A stretch of DNA of 64,000 nt, taken from assembly GCA_038146865.1 (NCBI GenBank), contig JAYQSL010000007.1, forward strand, positions 558,001 to 622,000. Reading direction: 5' to 3'. The position numbers were made by a program, and so were the translations under genes. The stretch is from GCA-2709075 sp038146865 (lineage in GTDB: Bacteria > Pseudomonadota > Alphaproteobacteria > MPNO01 > UBA2964). The stretch's first letter is position 1. Each line of letters opens with the position of its first letter. Under the pieces are notes generated by a model, which was not told where the DNA came from, ran no database searches, and saw only the letters and a program-made list of their open reading frames with translations. Below, piece by piece: positions 54,809 through 62,828 of this stretch.

Positions 54809-56265
54809 GCCCTAAACTTCCCCACCACAGGGTCGAAGTTGGTGGGTAAATTGGTTGGCAAGTCGAGCGCTGGTGGGCGTTGGCATTCAAGAAACTGTCC
54901 CTCTCCGGCTCGCCCTAGAAAATTTCCCGAGTCGCAGATTTTTTTTCCTCTTAGGTAGGTCATGATAGGCCAGCCTGTTACCTTGAAGTCCTGATATGGT
55001 GTGTAGTCCATCGCATCATGGAGTAGTTCCTGAGATATGGTGACTTCTTTATTAATGTCCCAGAGTATGAAATCTGCGTCAGACCCCTCAGTTATATCTC
55101 CTTTGCGAGGGTGTAACCCATACAATTTTGCTGCGTTGGTTGAGGTAAGAGCAACAAATTCTTGAAGAGATATTCGTCCTTTATTGACCCCTTCAGACAT
55201 AAGTAATGTCATGCGGGTTTCTATGCCGGGAACTCCATTGGCTATTTGTTTGAAATGTGGAGTTTCTCCTGCGGCTAATTTCCCATTTGGATCGTCAAAG
55301 CGATATGGCGCATGATCTGAAGAAAATACCTCAAAAACACCTTCCTCAAGGGCTTGCCAAACAATTTCCTGATTTTCTTTATCCCGGGGCGGAGGACTGC
55401 ACATGTACTTAGCGCCCTCCAATCCAGGTCTGTCTAAATCGTCCTCAGTCAGAAATAAATATTGCGGGCATGTCTCTGCGAAAACTTTGAGACCACGGTT
55501 TTGCGCCCACTTTATTTGTTCTATCGCCTCTGCCCCAGAAACATGGACGATTAACACTGGTACATCGACCAGTTCGGCCATGGAAATTGTTCTATGAGTG
55601 GCTTCCCGCTCGACGAGCATAGGCCTGGCAGTGGCATGATACCTGGGGTCTGAGAGCCCGGCGGCGAGTAACCGCTCGGCCATCCACATGATCATATCGT
55701 TGTTTTCGGCGTGAACCATTACCATGGCTCCCTCTCTTCGTGCCACGGCGAGAACGTCAAGAAATTCGCGATCAGAGAGCTTGAGGGCGTCATAGGTTAG
55801 GTAAATTTTGAAACTCGTGTAACCTGCTTTGATTAAGCTCGGTAATTCTTGACCCAAAACCTGTTCCGTAGGGTCAGAAACGATCAGGTGGAAGGCATAA
55901 TCGCATGCGGCCTTTGGCGTGGCCAGGTCGTGGTAGTCGTTAACTACTTGTCTTAAGCTTTGGCCCCGGTGTTGGCATGCGAATGGGATAATAGTTGTGG
56001 TGCCGCCGCAAACAGCAGACCGACTTGCGCTGAACCAGTCATCAGCTGTCCAAATGCCATTCGAGCTAATTTGTTCCACGTGGCAATGGCTATCGACCCC
56101 ACCTGGGGTAATAAGAAAACCAGTAGCATCCAACTCTTCCTCGGCCGTTTTATTGATTTCACCGATTTGGCAAATCTGACCAGCAAGAACGCCGATGTCG
56201 CAAACAAACCCACCCTCTGAAGTCGCCACATTTGCGTTTCGAATAATCAAGTCCAAATTCGCCAT
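54805..56265 (-). CDS. Dihydropyrimidinase/hydantoinase family amidohydrolase
   Basis: A 486-residue cyclic amidase. Metal ligands: His60 and His62 in DSHCHVEQ, the carbamylated Lys in GYTSFKIYLTYD (near residue 152), His in VHAENND, His in IVHVSGAEA, and Asp in SSDHAPYRF. ATG 56265 has GGAG upstream. It opens cyclic amide rings (hydantoin, dihydropyrimidine or similar). With the nearby isochorismatase-like hydrolase and molybdenum hydroxylases, it suggests degradation of an N-heterocycle. Confidence 0.94.
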   Translation of the reverse strand: MANLDLIIRNANVATSEGGFVCDIGVLAGQICQIGEINKTAEEELDATGFLITPGGVDSHCHVEQISSNGIWTADDWFSASRSAVCGGTTTIIPFACQHRGQSLRQVVNDYHDLATPKAACDYAFHLIVSDPTEQVLGQELPSLIKAGYTSFKIYLTYDALKLSDREFLDVLAVARREGAMVMVHAENNDMIMWMAERLLAAGLSDPRYHATARPMLVEREATHRTISMAELVDVPVLIVHVSGAEAIEQIKWAQNRGLKVFAETCPQYLFLTEDDLDRPGLEGAKYMCSPPPRDKENQEIVWQALEEGVFEVFSSDHAPYRFDDPNGKLAAGETPHFKQIANGVPGIETRMTLLMSEGVNKGRISLQEFVALTSTNAAKLYGLHPRKGDITEGSDADFILWDINKEVTISQELLHDAMDYTPYQDFKVTGWPIMTYLRGKKICDSGNFLGRAGEGQFLECQRPPALDLPTNLPTNFDPVVGKFRA

Positions 56266-56343
56266 AAATAACTCCGGTTTGGTCCATCCAGCTTATGCGG
56301 TGTAGTATAAACTTTTTTATATGAGTAATTAGGCAGAAAAACC

Positions 56344-57297
56344 ATGTCGCTTATTGATGAAAATTCTCGAGGTGTTTTTGCCATTGCCGTCACTCCATTT
56401 ACGGAGGATGGGGTGGTTGATTTTGCTAGTACTGATTCCATGGTGGATTTTTACTTGGAGTCCGGTTGTAGCGGCCTCACCATCCTCGGTGTAATGGGGG
56501 AGGCGCCAAAGCTGACCCCCGAGGAAGCGGTCAGTTTTACTAGACGTGTCATTAAACGGGCGGGAGACACGCCTGTAGTTGTAGGAGTTTCCGGTCCCGC
56601 CTTTAGTCCAATGAAAGCTCTTACAAACGAGGTAATGGATATTGGAGCGGCTGGGGTCATGGTTGCTCCTATGGCAGGATTAAATACAGATCAGAAAATT
56701 GAAAGCTATTTTCGTTCTGTAACCGAGTTGTTAGGGCAAACTCCAATTGTTCTTCAAGACTATCCTCCCAGTAATGGCGTATATTTTTCAACTGATCTTT
56801 TAGTAAAACTTTTCAATGAGCTGCCCACCTTAAAGGTTTTAAAGCATGAGGACTGGCCAGGCCTTCGAAAGGTAACGGAATTTCGGGGAGCAGAAGCCTC
56901 GGCAAACATGCGTCGTATTTCTATCTTGGTTGGAAATGGGGGGCTATTTTTACCCCAAGAACTTCAGCGAGGGGTTGACGGAGCTATGACAGGTTTCGCC
57001 TTTCCAGACATGCTTGTTCGTGTTGTTACACTTTATGCGGAAGGTAAAGAGGATCAAGCAGAGGATCTTTTTGATGCTTACCTACCTCTTTGTAAGCATG
57101 AACAGCAGATTGGCATTGGTTTGGCGATAAGAAAAGAGACACTCAGACGCAGAGGCGTTATAAGGACGAATTTTTTGCGCGCCCCTGGTCCCAATTTGGA
57201 TGCTACCGATCAAGCTGAGCTAACACATTTAATAAATCGTCTGTACCGGCGTTTAGAAGTTACTGGTCATTCAACAGAATTTTGGCGCGCAATATAG
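56344..57297 (+). CDS. DapA family lyase (second)
   Basis: A 317-residue TIM-barrel lyase with the carboxylate loop GVMGEAPKL (residues 49-57), the catalytic Tyr140 in VLQDYPPSNG, and the Schiff-base Lys167 in VLKHEDWPG. These differ from the first DapA-like gene in the window, so the two have different substrates. It lies 11 bases before the THI5-like binding protein gene, with which it is probably co-transcribed. Confidence 0.92.
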   Translation: MSLIDENSRGVFAIAVTPFTEDGVVDFASTDSMVDFYLESGCSGLTILGVMGEAPKLTPEEAVSFTRRVIKRAGDTPVVVGVSGPAFSPMKALTNEVMDIGAAGVMVAPMAGLNTDQKIESYFRSVTELLGQTPIVLQDYPPSNGVYFSTDLLVKLFNELPTLKVLKHEDWPGLRKVTEFRGAEASANMRRISILVGNGGLFLPQELQRGVDGAMTGFAFPDMLVRVVTLYAEGKEDQAEDLFDAYLPLCKHEQQIGIGLAIRKETLRRRGVIRTNFLRAPGPNLDATDQAELTHLINRLYRRLEVTGHSTEFWRAI

Positions 57298-57308
57298 GAG
57301 TTTACGTT

Positions 57309-58232
57309 TTGAAAATTGCTTCTGTCGATCTTGTAAGTAACACCTGTTTTCCGGCACTTGCTGCAGACGAGCTTGGGTTTTTTAGAGATGAAGGGGTTGA
57401 TGTTGAAATAACCCTTGTTCCAGCTATGGGCTCGACCGCTGCTGTAAAAGAAAATAAGGCAGATGCCATGATTGCAGGTTCGGTGCATGATGTTCTTACC
57501 GAGTTTGATCATTGGCAGGGAGTAAGTATCTGCGTAGCACTCTCTCAGGGCACTCCCTGGTTATTAACCATGAGAGAGGATTTCGAGGGTTTTCGAGGAG
57601 ACTTCAAAGCTTTGAGGGGTTGCACTTTTACCGCAGCTCCCGGGCCAGATCTTGCCTTTAAGCAGGTCCTGCGAGCTGGGGGTATAGATCCAGAAAATGA
57701 TGTATCCATCATCGATTTACCTGGGGCCCATGACAGTAACGTGTCTTTTGGTGTGTTTGCTGCTGAGGGATTAAAAAATGGCCAAATCGATGGGTTCTGG
57801 GCCAATGCTATGGGTGCCGAAAAGGCAAGACATTTGGGCGTGGGGAAGGTGCACGTAGATGTTCGTCGTGGAGATGATCCAGAAAATACAAGATTTTTTA
57901 CCTTCGCTGGGCTTGTCGTTAGAGATGATTTTCTTGACGAAGCAGGACCTGAGGTTGACGCAGTGGTTCGAGCAATTGTTAGAGCGCAAAGGGCGTTGAG
58001 AGAAGAGCCAGCCCTGGCTCGGAAGGTTGGTGAGGGCAAGTTTCCCTCTGACTCTGCCGAATTAATTTCTAATGTCATTGCCCGTGATGTGGAGTTTTAT
58101 GATCCTGTCATCTCTAAGGAACGTGTGAAAAATTTAAATAGATTTTCTCAATCAATAGGGCACATCAGCGGTCCCGTGTCTTACAAAAAAGTGGTGGCGC
58201 AACGCTGCATCGACCTCTGGACTGAAAAGTGA
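57309..58232 (+). CDS. NMT1/THI5-like substrate-binding protein without signal peptide
   Basis: A 307-residue protein of the SsuA/THI5-like binding-protein fold. I place the start at TTG 57309 with AGGAG 8 bases upstream; the longer frame from 57282 runs into the upstream gene. The start MKIASVDLVSNTCFPALAAD shows no hydrophobic export signal. The pattern LAADELGFFRDEGVDVEITLV, AMIAGSVHDVL and GFWANAMGAEKA fits the family. No permease or ATPase gene is adjacent, so it may be a cytoplasmic enzyme or sensor rather than an importer part. Confidence 0.85.
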   Translation: MKIASVDLVSNTCFPALAADELGFFRDEGVDVEITLVPAMGSTAAVKENKADAMIAGSVHDVLTEFDHWQGVSICVALSQGTPWLLTMREDFEGFRGDFKALRGCTFTAAPGPDLAFKQVLRAGGIDPENDVSIIDLPGAHDSNVSFGVFAAEGLKNGQIDGFWANAMGAEKARHLGVGKVHVDVRRGDDPENTRFFTFAGLVVRDDFLDEAGPEVDAVVRAIVRAQRALREEPALARKVGEGKFPSDSAELISNVIARDVEFYDPVISKERVKNLNRFSQSIGHISGPVSYKKVVAQRCIDLWTEK

Positions 58233-58248
58233 TCGGATTTTGGTTCGG

Positions 58249-58935
58249 CTAATGTTTAAGGCCGTTTAAGTGCTCGATTACTGATTGGAGCTTCATAACG
58301 TCAGCATATTTGTGATGCATGTCAAAAAGATTGACCTTGTGATTAATAGGTGTTCGATCATAGCAGCATTCTTCGACCAGTGTGACATGAAAGCCGTTAG
58401 CTTTGGCGTCTTGCACGCCGGCGCGCAGGCAGCCGGAAGTCGTTCCCCCACCAATAATCAGGCTCTGCACGCCTAATCCAACCAAATGAGACATCAAAGG
58501 CGTCCCATAAAAGCAGCTTGCCCGTTGTTTGTAGATAATGAGGTCGTTTGGTTCAGGAGCAAGCTCTGGAAGAATCTGGTATGCCTCATCGGTCTCAGTG
58601 CTTGTTACTCGATTTGTTGGGCGGCCTGCTTTGGCATTGCTTCTCTCATCGCCAGTTGAATAAATAATCGGTAGTCCAATCGCTCTAGCGGCTTCGAGGA
58701 GCCGTTTTGCTGGTTCAACCATGGCCCAAGCCCTCTCTCCGCATGAACTTGGATGTTCTTTAATGACGTCAATGACACGCTGCTGTCCGCCATCGTAACT
58801 GGCTTGATAAACATCTATCATGAGGACTGCTGGATTAGGTCCTACGCGAAGTGGCCGTTCATAGGCACTATAGATTCGAAGGGTTTCTTCATCCATTAAG
58901 TCAGACCAGCAGTAATCTTCAAATTTCGAATTCAT
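58249..58935 (-). CDS. Isochorismatase-like cysteine hydrolase
   Basis: A 228-residue hydrolase of the isochorismatase/N-carbamoylsarcosine amidase group. The Asp-Lys-Cys triad is visible: Asp in VLMIDVYQASYDGG (near residue 41), Lys in LIIYKQRASCFYGT (near residue 136) and Cys in GGTTSGCLRAGVQDA (near residue 168). The cis-peptide motif GGTTSGC suggests an amidase. It fits removal of an amide or carbamoyl group after ring opening by the hydantoinase. Confidence 0.93.
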   Translation of the reverse strand: MNSKFEDYCWSDLMDEETLRIYSAYERPLRVGPNPAVLMIDVYQASYDGGQQRVIDVIKEHPSSCGERAWAMVEPAKRLLEAARAIGLPIIYSTGDERSNAKAGRPTNRVTSTETDEAYQILPELAPEPNDLIIYKQRASCFYGTPLMSHLVGLGVQSLIIGGGTTSGCLRAGVQDAKANGFHVTLVEECCYDRTPINHKVNLFDMHHKYADVMKLQSVIEHLNGLKH

Positions 58936-58990
58936 ATGGAGCCTTCCTTTTCTATTGTCAGGCAGGAAACCCTTCCTGGATTAAAACTGT

Positions 58991-59488
58991 TTAACGATCT
59001 GGCCTTTTATCTCGAAAATTTCTGTCCATATGACCTCTGCCCTCTTGATCCCCTTGTTCAAAAATCCATGTGTATCCGTCTTTAGGATTACTAAGGATCT
59101 CCCAACAGTTGTCGTCTAAATCCCAAAACTTGAAGCAATAAGTCCCATGAATTGGGGCAGGGCGATTAACACTATGTATTCCCCATTCATCGGCATTCTC
59201 TAACACAGTTTTATAGGCAGCATCGACTTCTTCGTCCGTGTCGACATCAAGCCCGTTGTGATAATGGCGTGGCATGACGTCTTTTTCTTCACCAACCTGA
59301 ACTACTGCATAAATATGCTGTCCACCGAGCCTTATCATCATGGAATTTTGGCTGGTGCGGACACACTCCAAACCAAGAAATGCTTCATAGAATTCCCTGG
59401 TTTTTTCGAGGTTTTTGCAGCCAAGGGTTCCATGAGAAATAAAGTTTGGTCGAAGTATTGAACCCTTGGTTATTTGGTCGCCATCCAT
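58991..59488 (-). CDS. VOC family protein (glyoxalase-like)
   Basis: A 165-residue VOC domain with the start HGTLGCKNLEKTREFYEAFLG and the C-terminal metal-site region CFKFWDLDDNCWEILSNPKDGY. It may be a ring-cleavage or isomerising enzyme. Start ATG 59488 with GGAGG upstream. On the minus strand with the isochorismatase-like gene, 55 bases apart. Confidence 0.9.
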   Translation of the reverse strand: MDGDQITKGSILRPNFISHGTLGCKNLEKTREFYEAFLGLECVRTSQNSMMIRLGGQHIYAVVQVGEEKDVMPRHYHNGLDVDTDEEVDAAYKTVLENADEWGIHSVNRPAPIHGTYCFKFWDLDDNCWEILSNPKDGYTWIFEQGDQEGRGHMDRNFRDKRPDR

Positions 59489-59557
59489 TTTGTCCTCCCT
59501 GAAATCTTTTTTATTCTCCAGTATAAGGGTAAGTCTGTTTCCTCGACAGCCTTTTTA

Positions 59558-59701
59558 TTATGCACACAAACGTTTTCCGCAGGTCAGGTTGTCTACTGTG
59601 TCGACTATTGAGGCAGCGTCGATACCAAAGTGTTTATAAAGATCCGAAATTTTACCGGTTTGACTATTGGGATTGAGGGGTCCAAAAGATTTAAAAATTA
59701 C
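59558..59701 (-). pseudogene. Remnant of a transketolase-like C-terminus
   Basis: On the minus strand the 226-base gap holds an open frame of 47 codons ending in TAA (59558-59560), with no start codon and a stop right before it. It contains GKISDLYKHFGIDAASIVDT, very like the last part of transketolase-type proteins (K-x2-DLYxHFGI). It looks like the decayed tail of a gene whose rest has been lost. Confidence 0.5.
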
Positions 59702-59714
59702 TTAGGTCATCTGT

Positions 59715-60989
59715 GTGCCCAACCCTAATTTAAAGACTGAAGCCAGAATTGATCCAGCTATCATATTGGTGGGCTCAATCGTCATGTTGTTTATAACAGG
59801 CGCGAGTCCTTATTTGGTTGCAGTATCTTTAAAAGACATGACCGAGGATTTCGGCGGTGGACGAACAATTCCATCATCGGCCTTTGCTTTGACATATATC
59901 GGATCGGGATTCGGAGGTATTTTGATGGGCTGGGTAGTTGATCGCTACGGTTTTGCGATACCCGCATTTACAGGTGCGATAATGGTTAGCCTTGGAGGGC
60001 TTTTGACTTCCGTAGTTGAACAGCCCTGGCAGCTTCTTGCTATTTATGGAGTTATGTTTGGTTTATCAGGCCAAGGTGCTCTGGCAGCACCCGCAATGGC
60101 GAACATATCGAGGTGGTACGAACAAAAAAGGGCGATGGCGGTCGGGATGGTGTCGAGTGGTCAGGCATTAGCGGGAATAATATGGCTGCCCATTTTTGGC
60201 TGGGCAGTAGACCTGATCGGTTGGAGAGATCTTTACTATTTGTTTGGAGCCGTGGCCTTGATGGTTCTCCTGCCCGTCGCGTGGTTTGTTCGACATAAAC
60301 CTCCCAAAGTTCTCGAGCGTCCGAAAAATGGAGTAGAAACATCGGATAGAGAGAAACAAATAAGGACATTAGGATCCGCATCAGCCCTATCAAATAGAAC
60401 GATACAGGTCACTCTGACGATTGCAATATTAGGCTGCTGCCTGGCAATGGCCATGCCTCTCGCCCATTTGGTGGCGTTTGTTACGGATGTTGGACATACA
60501 AGAATTGAGGGAGCAACGGTTTTGTCTGCCGTTCTATTTTCAGCGTTTATTAGTAGAGCTATTTTCCTGGGGTTAATAGCGGGGCGTATTGGCGGGCTCT
60601 GGTCTTTATTAGTATTTTCTGGGGTTCAGGGGTCTATGCTCGGTTTGTTCACTATCTCCGAACAACTTTGGGCATTGTACGCTTGTGCGATTTTGTTTGG
60701 CTTGGGCTATGGAGGAATTTTTCCAATTTATTCAGTTGTGGTAAGAGATCATTTGCCTCACCACCAGACCGGGTGGCGGACCGGGGTTATTTTTTCGTCT
60801 GGAGCTGTAGCTATGGGAGTAGGTGGATGGCTTGGTGGTTACATGTTTGACAGCACCGGCTCCTATCAGGCCCCCTTTCTAATTGGGGTCATGGCTAATG
60901 CCTTCAATATTTTGCTAGTGATCTGGCTGATAGCAAAATTAAAACCGTTGACTTCTAAGGGAATTTCTAACAACGGGATCGCGGCTTAG
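59715..60989 (+). CDS. MFS transporter (monocarboxylate/oxalate-like)
   Basis: A 424-residue, 12-helix carrier. Motifs such as LTYIGSGFGGILMGWVVDRYG and ISRWYEQKRAMAVGMVSSGQALAG resemble oxalate/formate- or monocarboxylate-type MFS proteins. Start GTG 59715. It may import the substrate of the downstream molybdenum hydroxylase or a small acid. Confidence 0.9.
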   Translation: MPNPNLKTEARIDPAIILVGSIVMLFITGASPYLVAVSLKDMTEDFGGGRTIPSSAFALTYIGSGFGGILMGWVVDRYGFAIPAFTGAIMVSLGGLLTSVVEQPWQLLAIYGVMFGLSGQGALAAPAMANISRWYEQKRAMAVGMVSSGQALAGIIWLPIFGWAVDLIGWRDLYYLFGAVALMVLLPVAWFVRHKPPKVLERPKNGVETSDREKQIRTLGSASALSNRTIQVTLTIAILGCCLAMAMPLAHLVAFVTDVGHTRIEGATVLSAVLFSAFISRAIFLGLIAGRIGGLWSLLVFSGVQGSMLGLFTISEQLWALYACAILFGLGYGGIFPIYSVVVRDHLPHHQTGWRTGVIFSSGAVAMGVGGWLGGYMFDSTGSYQAPFLIGVMANAFNILLVIWLIAKLKPLTSKGISNNGIAA

Positions 60990-61026
60990 GGTAGATATTA
61001 ATGATTTACAAAAATAGGAGAGTGCC

Positions 61027-61440
61027 ATGAGTGAATACACCGGCGGATGCTTGTGCGGAGCAGTAAGATATAAGGTAATTGGAGAGCCTGTAAGGGTCGC
61101 GAATTGTCATTGTGATGATTGTCGAAAAGTGACCGGCGCCAGCTTTGCCACTAATGTTTTTGTAAAAGAGGAAGATCTTGTCATCGAGTCAGGCGTTACA
61201 AAATCGTATCAGCATACATCCGATAGTGGGAACACGATGACGAAGAAGTTTTGTCCCGAATGTGGTTCGCAGATTTTTAGTAACGGGACGGGAAGCCCCG
61301 GAGTTGTAGGAGTCAAGGTGGGATCGATCGATGATGCTACCGGTATTAAGCCAAGCATTACCGTGTATGCAGCCCGCGCTTTGCCTTTCAGTCACATAGA
61401 TGAGGGTACCGAAATTTTTCAAGAAATGAGAACTAAATAA
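61027..61440 (+). CDS. GFA family (CENP-V/GFA) zinc protein
   Basis: A 137-residue protein with the two zinc sites of the family: GGCLCGAVRY (residues 6-15), NCHCDDCRK (about 28-36) and KKFCPECGSQIF (about 76-87). Named after glutathione-dependent formaldehyde-activating enzyme, though most members have no proven activity. ATG 61027 has AGGAG upstream. Confidence 0.92.
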   Translation: MSEYTGGCLCGAVRYKVIGEPVRVANCHCDDCRKVTGASFATNVFVKEEDLVIESGVTKSYQHTSDSGNTMTKKFCPECGSQIFSNGTGSPGVVGVKVGSIDDATGIKPSITVYAARALPFSHIDEGTEIFQEMRTK

Positions 61441-61494
61441 GTAAAAAAACTGAGCCCTTTACGTAGGCAAATAAATGCGGCATCTAATTGACCC

Positions 61495-62352
61495 ATGAAA
61501 CCAGCTAGTTTTAACTATCATGCTCCGTCTTCCATTGATGAGGCGGTCCGTCTCCTTTCCCAGTACTCCGACGCGGAAGGTCGAATTATCGCGGGGGGAC
61601 AAAGTCTCGTTCCTACGATGGCGTTCCGGCTTGCGAGGCCAGCGCACCTCATAGATATCTCAGGTATCAGCGCACTGGATAAAATCACGCAGGAAGAGGA
61701 TAGGCTTATAATTGGCGCTGGTGTTCGGCATTCAGCATTTCACAAGCCGGTTTGCGACGGGCCACTTGGCGCTCTGTTAACAGAGGTCGTCCAGCATATT
61801 GCTCACCTTCCCATACGAACGAGGGGAACATTTTGTGGAGCATTAGCGCACGCCGATCCCGCCTCAGAATGGTGTGCTTTGGCAGTTACTTTGGACGCCA
61901 CTCTTGTCGCAAAAAGCGCTGATGGAGAGAGGCAAATACCTGCTTCGTCTTTTTTTGAGACTGTTATGACGACCACCCTGGTAGAAAATGAATTGCTGAC
62001 GGAGGCGCAATTACCGATGCTGCCAAACAATTCGCGATTTGGTTTTGAAGAGTTTAGCCGACGTGCAGGAGATTACGCTTTGACCATGGCATTGGTTGTT
62101 TGGGAAGACGAGGGAGGAAAGATTTCAAATGCTCGCATCGGCCTTGGAGGAGTTGAAGATCGTCCAAGGCGGATTATTGAGGCGGAGGAAATTTTAAATG
62201 GAAATATCCCGTCCGATGATGTTTTTCGAGCAGCAGCCGAGGCGGCGGCGAGCGTCGTTGATCCGATGGAGGACCATGCGACATCGGCCGGCTATCGACG
62301 GGATTTAGTAAAGGCACTGACCAGACGGGCGATGGAAAAAGCTGTAAAATGA
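61495..62352 (+). CDS. Molybdenum hydroxylase FAD subunit (CoxM-like), second set
   Basis: A 285-residue FAD subunit with AGGQSLVPTMAFRLARP (near residue 34) and RTRGTFCGALAHADPASEW (near residue 107). Its stop overlaps the next gene by four bases (ATGA). Same order as the first set, M-S-L. Confidence 0.95.
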   Translation: MKPASFNYHAPSSIDEAVRLLSQYSDAEGRIIAGGQSLVPTMAFRLARPAHLIDISGISALDKITQEEDRLIIGAGVRHSAFHKPVCDGPLGALLTEVVQHIAHLPIRTRGTFCGALAHADPASEWCALAVTLDATLVAKSADGERQIPASSFFETVMTTTLVENELLTEAQLPMLPNNSRFGFEEFSRRAGDYALTMALVVWEDEGGKISNARIGLGGVEDRPRRIIEAEEILNGNIPSDDVFRAAAEAAASVVDPMEDHATSAGYRRDLVKALTRRAMEKAVK

Positions 62353-62828
62353 CGCAGAAGCACGACATAACACTTGATATTAATGGTAAAAAATACGAGA
62401 TCACGGTTGAGCCCAGGCGAACGCTAGTTGATGTTATAAGAGACCAGTGTGGTCAAACTGGGACTCACGCTGGATGTCATCATGGGGTCTGCGGGGCTTG
62501 CACCATTTTACTTGATGATGAACCGGTTCGCGCGTGCTTAATGTTTGGCATCCAGGCTGATGGTAAAAAAATAAGGACTGTTGAAGGGCTAGCGGACGGG
62601 GACAAGTTACACCCGCTGCAGCAAGCCTTCACAGACCATCACGCCCTACAATGCGGATATTGCACGCCTGGTTTTCTGATGCTCGCGGTTGGAATACTCG
62701 AAAAAGACCCTGATATTAGTCACGATGATCTTATTTCAGCATTGTCTTCAAATTTGTGCAGGTGCACTGGTTACGCAAATATTATTACAGCCGTGAAGGC
62801 TGCCGCGGAACAAATGCGGGCTGGCTGA
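62349..62828 (+). CDS. Molybdenum hydroxylase iron-sulfur subunit (CoxS-like), second set
   Basis: A 159-residue two-cluster protein with GCHHGVCGACTILLDDE (first 2Fe-2S) and QCGYCTPGFLM plus NLCRCTGYANI (second). Overlaps neighbours on both sides (ATGA at its start, TGATG at its end), so the three genes are coupled. Confidence 0.96.
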   Translation: MTQKHDITLDINGKKYEITVEPRRTLVDVIRDQCGQTGTHAGCHHGVCGACTILLDDEPVRACLMFGIQADGKKIRTVEGLADGDKLHPLQQAFTDHHALQCGYCTPGFLMLAVGILEKDPDISHDDLISALSSNLCRCTGYANIITAVKAAAEQMRAG

